Origin: Microbacterium testaceum StLB037
GTDB taxonomy: Bacteria; Actinomycetota; Actinomycetes; Actinomycetales; Microbacteriaceae
Direction of reading: 5' to 3'
DNA length: 64,000 nt
NCBI RefSeq assembly: GCF_008763945.1
Contig: NZ_VTQH01000001.1
Coordinates: 1,488,110 to 1,552,109 of the forward strand
Shown: piece after piece, positions 49,815-58,378 of the stretch
Layout of the letters: every line of letters begins with the position of its first letter
How positions within the stretch are numbered: the stretch's first letter is position 1
Program-made: the position numbers and the translations under genes
Notes under the pieces: generated by a model
Seen by the model: only the letters and a program-made list of their open reading frames with translations
The model's database searches: none
What the model was told of the DNA's origin: nothing

Positions 49815-50966
49815 ATGGGTAATTCATCGATGGACGCGGGCCGTCTCGGCGAGCTGGAGCGCGTGGTGCGCGCCGATGTCCAGAGCGGTCGCTACTTCGG
49901 GGCCGCCATCAAGATCGCACGGGGCGGCGAGACCGTCCTCGACCTGGCGGTCGGCCACGCCGATGAGGCGGGCACGCACGAGATCCGGACCGACACGGTG
50001 TTCAGCGTGTTCTCGATCACGAAGGCCTTCGTCAACGTCCTCGTCCTCCGGGCGATCGAGCTCGGCCGTTTCGCTTTGACCACACCGATGGTGGACATCG
50101 TGCCCGAGTTCGCCGGCCGTCCGCGCGACAGGGCGACGATCTTCCACTTCCTCACGCACACGACCGGTATGCCCGGCGTGTGGGAGCCGGTGCCGGGGCT
50201 GCTGCTCGAAGATCTCGAGGAATCGGTCGCGGCAGTCGTGGCGCACGTGCACGGAGCGGTCGAACCCGGGACCCGCTGCGACTACGCGCCGATGGCCGGC
50301 CACGTCCTGCTGGGTGAGGTGCTGAGACGCACCGATCCTGCCGGTCGTCCGATCGGTCGGATCCTGCGCGAGGACCTGTGGGATCCGCTCGGGATGACCG
50401 ACACCAATCTCGGGATCCTGCCGCACATGCGCGACCGGCACGCCGTGCCCGAGATGCGCGGTGTGCTGCCGATCACGTCCCGTTCGCGCACCAGCCCGGG
50501 CGATTACGGTCTCTACACCGCCGAGCGCAACGAGGCGGTGTGGGCGGGTTCGGCCTCGACGACCCGCGACCTGCAACGCTTCATGGAGATGCTGCGCCGC
50601 GGGGGGAGCCTCGACGACGTGCGCATCCTCTCCCCACGCATGATCGAGCTGGCCCGCACGGTCTGGACGGGCGACATGCCCAACGAGCTCTACCGCACGG
50701 TGGCGTTGCGAAACGGCGATGCTGTCCCGCCGGCGCACCTGGGGCTCGGCTTCAACGTGCGCGGCGAGGGGATCTTCACGACGCAGCTCGGCACGCTGAC
50801 GAGCCCGTCGACCTTCGGCAACTACGGCGCGGGCACCGGTCTGGTGTGGGTCGACCCGGCCTCCGATGTGTCATTCGTCGGATTGAGCGCGGGCCTTCTC
50901 ACGCAGGCCGACAACATCGCCCGCTACCAGCGGCTGTCCGACATGGTCGCCGCCGCGGTGATCTGA
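49815..50966 (+). CDS. Serine hydrolase of the beta-lactamase class C/esterase (family VIII) type
   Basis: A 383-residue cytoplasmic protein (no signal peptide). The SxxK motif is S67-I-T-K70 in VFSITKAF and the second motif is Y157-A-P in CDYAPMAG. The lack of a signal peptide and its place in a catabolic cluster point to a family VIII carboxylesterase or lactonase rather than an antibiotic-resistance enzyme. It could hydrolyse an ester or lactone that feeds the CMD-like and dehydrogenase steps. GAAGAAGAGGG precedes the start. Confidence 0.78.
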   Translation: MGNSSMDAGRLGELERVVRADVQSGRYFGAAIKIARGGETVLDLAVGHADEAGTHEIRTDTVFSVFSITKAFVNVLVLRAIELGRFALTTPMVDIVPEFAGRPRDRATIFHFLTHTTGMPGVWEPVPGLLLEDLEESVAAVVAHVHGAVEPGTRCDYAPMAGHVLLGEVLRRTDPAGRPIGRILREDLWDPLGMTDTNLGILPHMRDRHAVPEMRGVLPITSRSRTSPGDYGLYTAERNEAVWAGSASTTRDLQRFMEMLRRGGSLDDVRILSPRMIELARTVWTGDMPNELYRTVALRNGDAVPPAHLGLGFNVRGEGIFTTQLGTLTSPSTFGNYGAGTGLVWVDPASDVSFVGLSAGLLTQADNIARYQRLSDMVAAAVI

Positions 50967-50976
50967 ATGCACGTCG

Positions 50977-51831
50977 TCATCGTCGTGCGACGACGCTGAC
51001 GTGATCGATTCCGGGCAGGTGCGGGTAGCGCTGCTGCACGCGCGGATCGTGGCCGGTCACCACCGCGGTGACAGCCGGATCCTGCGCGAGGGAGCGGATC
51101 AGGTGCAGGCTCTCGTACATCGCGAGCAGGTCGGTCTGGTGGCGGAAGGGGCGATCGTCCTCGAGCTCTTCGTCGAGGTGGGCGGCGTCGCAGGCCAACA
51201 CGACGATGCCGGCGCCGGTGCGGACGAGGACGACGAGCTCGCCCGGCGTGTGCCCCGGTGCGGGGATGATGACGACCCCCGGCGCCGCCTCCTGCACCCC
51301 GGTGGTGAGGGTGAGCAGGTTGTGGGCGGCGACGGTTTCGAGGTAGGCGAGGTCGGCGTCGTCGACGACGCTGCGCAGGAGGGGGCGACGCGAGGCGTCC
51401 GAGCGCCAGAAAGCGTACTCTTCGGCCGCCATCGTCACCGGTCGGCCGGGAATGTCGGACAGCCCTCCGATGTGGTCGTAGTGCGCATGCGAGACGATCA
51501 CCCGCGCCACGTCCTCCGGGCGGAGGTTCAGTTCGGTCAGCGCCGTCGCGGTCGAGCGTTCGTAGCCTCTCCCGCGCGATCGGGCGCCCTGGTCGGACAT
51601 CCCGGCGTCGACGACGATGACGGCGTCGTCGGTGCGCAGAACCCAGAACGAGTACGACATCTCGAGGTCGCCGTCCGGCTCCCCGTACACGTCGTGGTTG
51701 AGGAAGACGTGCGAGCGACGCGTCGAGAGCGTGCCCTGCCGGATCGCCAGGACGTCCCAGGTCTTCGAGCCGCTTCCGCAGAGACGGAGCGCAGACGCGG
51801 GGTCGACGGGCATGGGCGAGGGAGAAGCCAT
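50977..51831 (-). CDS. Metallo-beta-lactamase-fold hydrolase (lactonase-like)
   Basis: A 284-residue protein with the zinc motif SHAHYDHIGG (H115, H117, D119, H120), a later His in PAPGHTPGELVV, an Asp in LACDAAH and a final His in VTGHDPRVQ. This set fits the N-acyl-homoserine-lactone-lactonase-like group, so lactone hydrolysis is likely. It is on the minus strand, convergent with the serine hydrolase and divergent from the SDR at 51939. No signal peptide. Confidence 0.8.
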   Translation of the reverse strand: MASPSPMPVDPASALRLCGSGSKTWDVLAIRQGTLSTRRSHVFLNHDVYGEPDGDLEMSYSFWVLRTDDAVIVVDAGMSDQGARSRGRGYERSTATALTELNLRPEDVARVIVSHAHYDHIGGLSDIPGRPVTMAAEEYAFWRSDASRRPLLRSVVDDADLAYLETVAAHNLLTLTTGVQEAAPGVVIIPAPGHTPGELVVLVRTGAGIVVLACDAAHLDEELEDDRPFRHQTDLLAMYESLHLIRSLAQDPAVTAVVTGHDPRVQQRYPHLPGIDHVSVVARR

Positions 51832-51938
51832 CTTGGCAGCATAGTGTCACCTATTCGCCTATAAGACAGCAAGAATCGGATGCCGAGACGCGCTCGCGCG
51901 ACGTCGTCGCATCGACCGGAGAGAGCGGGAGAACAGCT

Positions 51939-52676
51939 ATGGACGAGACAGTGCAGCGCGTCGTGGTCGTGACGGGAGCCGGGCGTGGAATAGGCGAGGC
52001 CATCGCCCGTCGCCTCTCGTCGGATGGGTGGACGGTCGTCGCCGTCGACCGGGATGCCGACGGCATCGAGCGGCTCGCGCGCTCGACCACGACAGAGGGG
52101 CGGGTGCACGCGGTGCGCGCCGACGTGACGGACAGAACAGCGGTCGAAGCGCTGATCGACGATGTCGTCCGGCGGTTCGCACGCATCGATGCCGTCGTCA
52201 ACAACGCGATGTGGGTGCGCTATGCGCCGCTCCCGGAGGTGGACGATCAGATGCTTGACGGCATGCTCGCGATCGGGCTGAAGGCGCCGTTCTGGAGCAC
52301 GCAGGCGGTGATCCCACATTTTCGACGTCAGGGTGGGGGTGCCATCGTGAATCTGTCGTCCCCTGCGGCGACTCGGGGGTTCGTCGGCAGCTCCGTGTAC
52401 TCCGCCGTCAAGGGTGCGGTGGCGAGCCTGACCCTGCAGGCGGCGCGGGAGCTCGGCCCCGACGGCATCCGCGTGAATGCGATCGTGCCGGGCGCGGTGC
52501 CGACACCGGGTGCTCGCGAAGTCGTCGACGAGGAGGGCTACGAGATCCGGCGGTCCATGACGGCACTGCAGCGCCTCGGTACCCCCGATGACATCGCGGG
52601 TGCGGTCGCGTTCCTGGTCGGCGCCGATGCCCGATTCGTCACCGGGCATCTTCTGCGCGTCGACGGCGGGCTCTGA
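51939..52676 (+). CDS. Short-chain dehydrogenase/reductase
   Basis: A 245-residue classical SDR: TGAGRGIGEAIARRL, an NNAM variant of the usual NNAG motif, VNLSSPAATRG (Ser) and YSAVKGAVASL (Tyr and Lys), then VDGGL at the end. Asp in VVAVDRD favours NAD(H). It is divergent from the lactonase-like gene and convergent with the GntR gene. Substrate unknown. Confidence 0.8.
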   Translation: MDETVQRVVVVTGAGRGIGEAIARRLSSDGWTVVAVDRDADGIERLARSTTTEGRVHAVRADVTDRTAVEALIDDVVRRFARIDAVVNNAMWVRYAPLPEVDDQMLDGMLAIGLKAPFWSTQAVIPHFRRQGGGAIVNLSSPAATRGFVGSSVYSAVKGAVASLTLQAARELGPDGIRVNAIVPGAVPTPGAREVVDEEGYEIRRSMTALQRLGTPDDIAGAVAFLVGADARFVTGHLLRVDGGL

Positions 52677-52696
52677 CGGTCGTCGGGCGTCGTCGT

Positions 52697-53386
52697 TCAG
52701 TCGGACGGCAGCAGGCCGTGGGCGGATGCCATCGCCTCCGCTGCGGCTTGCACGTGTGCCGCGGCCTCCCGCTCGGCCGCGCCCGCGTCACGCGCGTCGA
52801 TGGCGGCGTGCAGGCGCTCGAACTCGGCCAGCGATGCGCGATCGCGTCCGTCGACTCCGAGGGTCAGCGCGCGCAGCTGCGCCACACGCACTTGCAGTCC
52901 CTGGATCGTGCGGTCGAGCACCGGGTTGCCGGCGCCGTCGAACAGCGCGCGGTAGAACTCCGCTTGGGCCTCGAGGATGGCGCGATGGTCGTCGCCCGCC
53001 GCCGTGGCGGTGCGTAGAGCGTCGAGGGCGCGGGCGAGTCGAGCGCGCGTCTGGTCGTCGGCGCGATGGCAGAAGAGGCGGGCGGCGAGGCCCTCGAGTT
53101 GCGCGCGGACCTCGTACACGTCGCGCGCTTCGCCCAGACTGAGCACTCGGACGTAGGTGCCGCGGCCGTTGCGGGACTCGATCAGGCCCTCGGCCTCGAG
53201 CTGGCGCAGCGCCTCCCGCACGGACGGGCGGCTGGCGCCGGTGCGCTCGGTCAACTCCCGTTCGATCAGGAGCTGTCCGGGCTGGAGCTCGAGCTCGGCA
53301 ATCGCCCGCCGCAGCGAGTTCGCGATCTGATCCCGGATGGTGGGATGCCGCGTGACGGCCATCGATGCGCCGTACGACGAGTCCAT
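52697..53386 (-). CDS. GntR-family regulator, FCD subfamily
   Basis: A 229-residue regulator with an N-terminal winged helix (LLIERELTERTGASRPSVRE... about residues 37-60) and a helical FCD effector domain (VYEVRAQLEGLAARLFCH, AQAEFYRALFDGAGNPVL, EFERLHAAIDARDAGAAE). FCD proteins usually sense small organic acids, with a metal held by Asp/His residues. It is divergent from the SDR at 53468, with CTGTC-A-GACAG at that promoter and a related site at 48467. The start is uncertain: ATG 53386 is used; 53398 and 53362 are alternatives and none has a good ribosome site. Confidence 0.85.
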   Translation of the reverse strand: MDSSYGASMAVTRHPTIRDQIANSLRRAIAELELQPGQLLIERELTERTGASRPSVREALRQLEAEGLIESRNGRGTYVRVLSLGEARDVYEVRAQLEGLAARLFCHRADDQTRARLARALDALRTATAAGDDHRAILEAQAEFYRALFDGAGNPVLDRTIQGLQVRVAQLRALTLGVDGRDRASLAEFERLHAAIDARDAGAAEREAAAHVQAAAEAMASAHGLLPSD

Positions 53387-53411
53387 GCGAGTCAGCATAG
53401 GGCCAAGAGTG

Positions 53412-53440
53412 TTGCGTCTGCTCGATACCTCACCTACTAT
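53412..53440 (+). promoter_or_regulatory. Promoter of the SDR/MHS transporter unit
   Basis: TTGCGT (53412-53417), 17-bp spacer, TACTAT (53435-53440), followed 5 nt later by the CTGTC-A-GACAG palindrome. This is the same arrangement as at 48437-48483. Confidence 0.6.
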
Positions 53441-53444
53441 CAGT

Positions 53445-53455
53445 CTGTCAGACAG
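53445..53455. promoter_or_regulatory. GntR (FCD) operator, copy 2
   Basis: Perfect 11-nt palindrome CTGTC-A-GACAG at the expected transcription start, in the gap between the GntR gene and the SDR. It shares the CTGTC-N-GACAG arms with copy 1 at 48467-48483. Confidence 0.65.
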
Positions 53456-53467
53456 CTTGGAGGCATT

Positions 53468-54271
53468 GTGGCCCATCAGCACACCGACGGTGACAGTCGA
53501 GTCGCCGTCGTGACCGGGGCGGCGTCGGGAATCGGATCCGCCCTGGCCGCAGCGCTGTCGGAGCGTGGACATCAGGTCGTGGTCTCCGACATCGACGGCG
53601 ACGCGGCGGCCGCGGTCGCCGAGCACATCGGCGGCGTCGCCTTCCCCTGCGACGTGGCCGACCCCGAGCAGGTCGACTCCCTCCTGGCGTTCACCCTGAA
53701 CACGTTCGGGGGCGTCGACGACCTGTTCAACAACGCCGGGGTCGGATCCCACGGACGCATCGCAGCCATGACCCGCGACGACTGGGCGTGGATGCTCGGC
53801 GTCAACCTGCACGGCGTGATCAACGGGGTCACCTCGTTCCTACCCGCCCTGCGTCGGAGCGCGGCCGGTGGTCGCATCGTGAACACCTGCTCGATGTCCG
53901 CCGTCGCTCCCCTCCCCGGACTCGGCGCCTACGCCGCCGCGAAGGCCGGCGTGCTCGCTCTCAGCGAGGTGCTCGCCGCCGAGATGGCCGACGAACCCGA
54001 CGGCGTGACCGTCTCCGCCGTGCTGGCGGGGCCCGTCCGCACGCGCATCAACGCCAGCGCTCGTCACCGCGACGCCGCAGGCACCTATACACTCGCCGAC
54101 GCCGACCTCACCGGGCCCATCGTCGAGCACATGATCGAACCCGACGAGGCCGCCGCGAGGATCCTCCGAGGGGTCGACGCCGGAGACCTCTACATCGTCA
54201 CCCACCCCGCGCTGGGCTTCCGTGCACGAGCGCGCGCCGAGGCGATCGCCGCGGCGTTCTCACCCGCCTGA
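53468..54271 (+). CDS. Short-chain dehydrogenase/reductase
   Basis: A 267-residue classical SDR with TGAASGIGSALAAAL, FNNAGVGSHGR, NTCSMSAVAP (Ser) and YAAAKAGVLAL (Tyr and Lys). VVVSDIDGD after strand 2 favours NAD(H). GTG 53468 has GGAGG 6 nt upstream. It is the first gene of the unit with the MHS transporter, under the GntR operator at 53445. Confidence 0.82.
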   Translation: MAHQHTDGDSRVAVVTGAASGIGSALAAALSERGHQVVVSDIDGDAAAAVAEHIGGVAFPCDVADPEQVDSLLAFTLNTFGGVDDLFNNAGVGSHGRIAAMTRDDWAWMLGVNLHGVINGVTSFLPALRRSAAGGRIVNTCSMSAVAPLPGLGAYAAAKAGVLALSEVLAAEMADEPDGVTVSAVLAGPVRTRINASARHRDAAGTYTLADADLTGPIVEHMIEPDEAAARILRGVDAGDLYIVTHPALGFRARARAEAIAAAFSPA

Positions 54272-54321
54272 CGGGCACCCCGGGTCGCCCGTCGAAAACC
54301 CCACCCGCTCGAAGGAGAGCT

Positions 54322-55623
54322 ATGTCATCTGCACCGGCCACCGTCCAGACGGACGTCGCGAAGAACCCGCGTGACGCCCGCCGCGCCTCACTCGGCAGTT
54401 ACCTCGGCGCCACGCTGGAGTTCTACGACTTCGTCATCTACTCCACGGCATCCGCCATCGTCTTCCCCGCGGTGTTCTTCTCCGGCATCGATCCGGCGCT
54501 CGGGGTGGTGCTGTCGTACGTGACCCTCGCCGCCGGGTACGTCGCGCGACCCATCGGTGCGATCGTGTTCGGGCACTTCGGCGACCGGCTCGGTCGCCGT
54601 CAGATGCTCGTCGTCACGATGATCATCATGGGCATCGCCTCCATCGGCATCGGCCTCATCCCCGGATCTGCGAGCATCGGCGGCTTCGCGGCCGTGCTTC
54701 TGGTCACCCTGCGCGTCGTGCAGGGCTTCGCCGTCGGTGGGGAATGGGCCGGAGCGAGCCTGATGTCCATCGAGCACGCCCAGGCGAAGAAGCGTGGATT
54801 CGCCGGCGCTGTGGTGCAGAGCGGGGGACCGAGCGGTGCCGTGCTGGCCACGCTCACGTTCGCCCTGGTCTCGCTCATGCCGCAGGACGTACTGATCGCG
54901 TGGGGATGGCGCATCCCCTTCCTCGCCTCCGCCGTGTTGGTCATCGTGGCGATCCTGGTGCGCCTCGGTGTCAAGGAGTCGCCGGAGTTCGCCGCCACCG
55001 AACGCTCGGAGGGCACGGCTCGCGTCCCGCTCCTGTCGACGTTCTCGCAGAACGGCCTGAGCGTGCTGCTCGTCGTGCTGACGGCGTTGTCGCCGTTCTT
55101 CCTGCAGTCGGTTACCTCGACGTTCGGTCTGCAGTACGCGATCGGTCACGGAAACGCGCAGGCTCCTGCCCTGTGGATGCTGACCATCAGCAACGCCCTC
55201 ACCATCTTCGCGACGCTCTTCTTCGCCGTCCTCTCGGACCGGTTCGGGCGAGTGCGGATGATGGTCATCGGCTTCATCGTCACCGGCGTGCTGGTCTGGG
55301 CCGCCTTCGGCCTGCTCTCGCAGGCGAACCTGGGTGCGGTGCTCCTGGCGTTCATCATTCTTCAGCCGATCGGGAATGCGATGATCACGGGGCCTCTCGC
55401 CGCGTACATGGCCGATCTGTTCCCCGTGCGCAACCGGTTCACCGGCGTCGGCGTCTCCTACCAGCTGGCAGCGACCATCGCCGCGGGCTTCGCGCCGCTG
55501 GTCGCCACCGGTCTCGTGGGTGCAGCGGGTGGTGCGACGTATCTGCTGACCGGGCTCGTCTCCCTGCTCGCCGTGATCGGAATCGGTGCTGTCCTGGCGA
55601 GTCCGCGGATCCGGGTGCGCTGA
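54322..55623 (+). CDS. MFS transporter of the metabolite:H+ symporter (MHS) family
   Basis: A 433-residue, 12-TM transporter. LGATLEFYDFVIYSTAS in TM1 and the loop GHFGDRLGRRQML followed by RVVQGFAVGGEWAGA are MHS hallmarks (relatives: ShiA, ProP, KgtP, PcaT). The family imports organic acids such as shikimate, dicarboxylates or aromatic acids. Its place in the GntR cluster suggests that it brings in the substrate of this pathway. GAAGGAGAG precedes the ATG. Confidence 0.87.
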   Translation: MSSAPATVQTDVAKNPRDARRASLGSYLGATLEFYDFVIYSTASAIVFPAVFFSGIDPALGVVLSYVTLAAGYVARPIGAIVFGHFGDRLGRRQMLVVTMIIMGIASIGIGLIPGSASIGGFAAVLLVTLRVVQGFAVGGEWAGASLMSIEHAQAKKRGFAGAVVQSGGPSGAVLATLTFALVSLMPQDVLIAWGWRIPFLASAVLVIVAILVRLGVKESPEFAATERSEGTARVPLLSTFSQNGLSVLLVVLTALSPFFLQSVTSTFGLQYAIGHGNAQAPALWMLTISNALTIFATLFFAVLSDRFGRVRMMVIGFIVTGVLVWAAFGLLSQANLGAVLLAFIILQPIGNAMITGPLAAYMADLFPVRNRFTGVGVSYQLAATIAAGFAPLVATGLVGAAGGATYLLTGLVSLLAVIGIGAVLASPRIRVR

Positions 55624-55774
55624 TCGATACAGGAGGAAGGGGGACGGGATGCCGCGGACTCGTCCACCCTCTTCCGTCCGTTCCCTGGCTGCACCTTCGG
55701 CACTCAGGTTCGTGCGGACATCGCTGGGGCTCTCAGGCGGGACCGCGGCACCGTGGCCCGTCGATAATGGAGCC

Positions 55775-56164
55775 ATGGAGGTCTGGGAGACGCGCGAGTG
55801 GTTCGCCGACTACCTCGAGGCGCTCAACCGCCACGATCTCGGAGCCGTCCGTGGGCTGCTGCACCCGGCCGTGCGTCGTGCGCACCTTCCCGCGGGCGCG
55901 GAGGCCTGGATCGCGGACCTCGCCGAGCTGTGGCGTGGTTTTCCGGATTGGCAGTGGAAACGCATCCAGCTGGTCGTCGAGGACGACCGTCTGGCGGTGC
56001 ACCTGCGAGGCGGGGGATCGCACACGGGCTCGTTCGGCCACGTGAGCCCGACTCGTCGGAGGGTGAACATCGCGTCCTTCGCCATGTACCGCCTCGAGCG
56101 CGGCCGGATCGCCGAGGCGAGCGGCACCGACGATACCGCGCAGATCCTTCTCGCTCTCGGCTGA
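55775..56164 (+). CDS. SnoaL-like (NTF2-fold, ester-cyclase-like) protein
   Basis: A 129-residue cone-fold protein: WFADYLEALNRHDLGAVRGLLHPAVR, LAELWRGFPDWQWKRIQLVVEDDRLAVHLRGGGSHTG and FAMYRLERGRIAE. This is the layout of ester cyclases and polyketide cyclase-like SnoaL proteins. Function unknown. It is monocistronic, or the first gene before the BLUF unit. The start ATG 55775 lacks a strong ribosome site. Confidence 0.65.
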   Translation: MEVWETREWFADYLEALNRHDLGAVRGLLHPAVRRAHLPAGAEAWIADLAELWRGFPDWQWKRIQLVVEDDRLAVHLRGGGSHTGSFGHVSPTRRRVNIASFAMYRLERGRIAEASGTDDTAQILLALG

Positions 56165-56285
56165 GTCGGAGCGCGTGCGGTCGGGTCTATCGCGTCGAGC
56201 GATCTGTCAAGGGCGGCCGCATGTCGGAGGGGCGGGGTACGGTCACTCTCGCCCGTTTCCATCCCGGGTAGAAAGAGGGGCGACC

Positions 56286-56570
56286 ATGGTGTCTCACGAC
56301 CGCCCCGGCGCCGGAGTCGTCTGGGCTCGCGTCGAAGACGGCTTCCACGTCGGCAGTAAAAGCGGTGTGTTCCTCGGATACATCGACCGTCAGCCCGGCG
56401 GGGCCTTCCTGGCCTACGACGGCCGTTCGCGCCTGGTCGGCCGTTTCGAGGCGTTGACCGCCGCCATGGCCGCCGTCACGAACGGTCAGCCCCCGCAAGA
56501 GGCGGAGATCACGCTCCGCGAGGTGCGGGTCCCCGCGCCCCGCTCGATCGACGGCGAGAGAAACGCATGA
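56286..56570 (+). CDS. Small hypothetical protein coupled to a BLUF photoreceptor
   Basis: A 94-residue protein that I do not assign to a family. The middle part (FHVGSKSGVFLGYIDRQPGGAFLAYDGRSRLVGRFEAL) is beta-rich and looks like a small compact domain. AGAGGGG lies upstream of the ATG. The stop overlaps the BLUF gene start (ATGA), so the two are translated together and the product may be a partner of the light sensor; that is inference. Confidence 0.65.
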   Translation: MVSHDRPGAGVVWARVEDGFHVGSKSGVFLGYIDRQPGGAFLAYDGRSRLVGRFEALTAAMAAVTNGQPPQEAEITLREVRVPAPRSIDGERNA

Positions 56571-57004
56571 CCTCCGACCTCCTCTCCATCTCGTACGTGA
56601 GCGCCGCCTCCGAGCCGTTCGACGACGATCGACTGAACGACCTCCTCGCGCAGAGCCGTCGCTCGAACCACGAGCACGACCTCACCGGCATGCTGCTGTA
56701 TCGCCGCGGGCGCTTCTTCCAGGTGCTGGAGGGGCCTCAGGATGCCGTGGACGAGCTCATGACGAAGATCCGTCGCGACCCACGGCACACGGGCGTGCGC
56801 GTGTTGCTGTCGGAGCCCATCGGCGAGCGCCGCTTCACGGAGTGGACGATGGGGTACGAGCCGATCGGTGTTCCCACGACCCCCGCGCCCGAGGGCTTCC
56901 GCGACACCTTCGACGACCTCGAGGCCGACGATGAAGACGCGAGCATCCGCGCCGTGCGCGAACTCACCGTGTGGTTCCGCGCGCGGACCGCGGGCGAGAG
57001 CTGA
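56567..57004 (+). CDS. BLUF-domain blue-light sensor
   Basis: A 145-residue single-domain FAD photoreceptor. All key BLUF residues are found: Y10 (SISYVSAAS), N34 (RRSNHEHDLTG), Q52 (FFQVLEG), and W93/M95 (FTEWTMGYEP), equivalent to Tyr21, Asn45, Gln63, Trp104 and Met106 of AppA. Light changes the hydrogen bonding of Tyr-Gln-flavin and so the C-terminal helices. There is no output domain, so it must act through a partner, perhaps the small protein encoded just upstream. Confidence 0.9.
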   Translation: MTSDLLSISYVSAASEPFDDDRLNDLLAQSRRSNHEHDLTGMLLYRRGRFFQVLEGPQDAVDELMTKIRRDPRHTGVRVLLSEPIGERRFTEWTMGYEPIGVPTTPAPEGFRDTFDDLEADDEDASIRAVRELTVWFRARTAGES

Positions 57005-57044
57005 CGCGGGTCCGCTGCCGCAGAGGACGCGGTAGCGTCGCGGG

Positions 57045-57674
57045 GTGCCCTCCCGCCCCGCCCGCCGACGCCTGCGCGACCTCGCGCGTCTGACAGCGGG
57101 CGCGGTGGTCCTCGCCGTCGTGCTGTTCGCCTATGCATTGCGGATCGCGGCGGGCGATACCAACCCCTTCGACTTCTTCGGGTACTTCACGAACCAGACG
57201 AGCAGTCTGACGGCGCTCGTGGTGATCGCGGTCGGCGGACTCGGTCTGGCGGATCGCCGCGTCCCGTTCGGACTCTCGCTCGCATGGGCGATCGGCGCGG
57301 CGTGCCTGATCGTGGTCGCCGTGGTCTACAACGGGCTCGTCCCCGGCACGGGGTCGGCTCCGCCGTGGGTGAGCGCGGTGCTGCACGTCGTGTTCCCCGT
57401 GCTCGTCGTCCTCGACATCGCGACCGCTCCCGACCGTCCCCGACTCGCGTGGCGGCACCTCTGGTGGGTACTGCCGTACCCGCTGGTCTGGATCACCGTC
57501 GTCCTCGTGCGCGGAGCGACGGACGGATGGGTCCCCTACGGATTCCTGCTCCCCGAGCGCGGGTTCGCCTCCCTCGCGCTGCACGTCGTCGGCATCCTGC
57601 TGCTCCTCCTGCTGGCCGCGGCGGCCGTCTGGGCTCTCGGTCGGCGTCGAGCCCCACGAGCCCTGTCGTCATAG
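57045..57674 (+). CDS. Pr6Pr-type six-helix membrane protein
   Basis: A 209-residue integral membrane protein with a basic N-terminus and about six hydrophobic segments. FFGYFTNQTSSLTALVV in the second segment region and the closing layout (PYPLVWITVVLVRGATDGWVPYGF) fit the Pr6Pr family (FAR-17a/AIG1-like). Its role is unknown. The GTG start is chosen by frame and composition. Its end overlaps the convergent lipoprotein gene by 6 nt. Confidence 0.75.
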   Translation: MPSRPARRRLRDLARLTAGAVVLAVVLFAYALRIAAGDTNPFDFFGYFTNQTSSLTALVVIAVGGLGLADRRVPFGLSLAWAIGAACLIVVAVVYNGLVPGTGSAPPWVSAVLHVVFPVLVVLDIATAPDRPRLAWRHLWWVLPYPLVWITVVLVRGATDGWVPYGFLLPERGFASLALHVVGILLLLLLAAAAVWALGRRRAPRALSS

Positions 57675-58358
57675 CGGCGGGTCGAGGGCGCCCAGCGCGG
57701 CATCCATCCGCTCTGCCAGGTACGCGTACCCGGTGTCGTTCGGGTGCAGGCCGTCGCTGGCCATCCAGCTGTCGGCGGAGTCGGAGTAGTGCCCGTCGAG
57801 CCAGTGGCTGGCGCCGGCGATGTGGTCGGCACCGATGCGCGCGGCGGCGTCTTCGACCCACCCCGCGATGACGTCGACCGACCCCGGGCGGTCGGCGGTG
57901 TACCAGAACGGCTCGACGACGACGATCCGCGCGTCGGGGAGCCCCTCGCGCAGCCGCTGAAGGTCGCTGTCGATGGTCTCGCGGATGCGGTCGGCCGCGC
58001 GGTCGTAGCTGAAGTTGTCGTTCAGACCCATGGTCACGAACACCAGGTCGGGGTCGTCGGCGATGATCTGGGCCGGGATGTCGTCGAGGCCGGGGCCCAT
58101 CGACGCGCGGCGGTTGACGAAGCCGAGGCCGTTCTCGCTGCGGTTGATCTCCTGCCAGCCGCGCTCGGCCGAGACGATGCTCGACCACCGCTTGTCGGTC
58201 GCGCTCGCGCCCGTGCCGCGCGTATACGAGTCGCCGTAGAACGCCACGACGGGCCCGGTGGCGGTGGGGGCCGGTTCGACCGCCGGTGCCGCACAGGCGG
58301 TCAGCCCGAGGAGGAGGGATGCCGCGGCGGCCAGGCCGAAGAGACGTCGCGCGCGCAT
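57669..58358 (-). CDS. SGNH/GDSL-family hydrolase lipoprotein
   Basis: A 229-residue protein with a lipoprotein signal (lipobox LTAC, Cys22). The catalytic blocks are YGDSYTRGTGA (Ser44, block I), the block III segment TMGLNDNFS with its Asn, and the block V segment SDGLHPNDTGY with Asp and His. It is an extracellular membrane-anchored esterase or deacetylase that could act on acylated glycans or plant esters. ATG 58356-58358 begins right before the signal peptide. Confidence 0.85.
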   Translation of the reverse strand: MRARRLFGLAAAASLLLGLTACAAPAVEPAPTATGPVVAFYGDSYTRGTGASATDKRWSSIVSAERGWQEINRSENGLGFVNRRASMGPGLDDIPAQIIADDPDLVFVTMGLNDNFSYDRAADRIRETIDSDLQRLREGLPDARIVVVEPFWYTADRPGSVDVIAGWVEDAAARIGADHIAGASHWLDGHYSDSADSWMASDGLHPNDTGYAYLAERMDAALGALDPPL

Positions 58359-58378
58359 GAGCCCATTCTCCGTGCCGA

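Noticed and set aside
49815..51831. Serine beta-lactamase and metallo-beta-lactamase as antibiotic-resistance genes
   Set aside because: Neither has an export signal; motifs fit family VIII esterases and lactonases, and both sit in a catabolic cluster.
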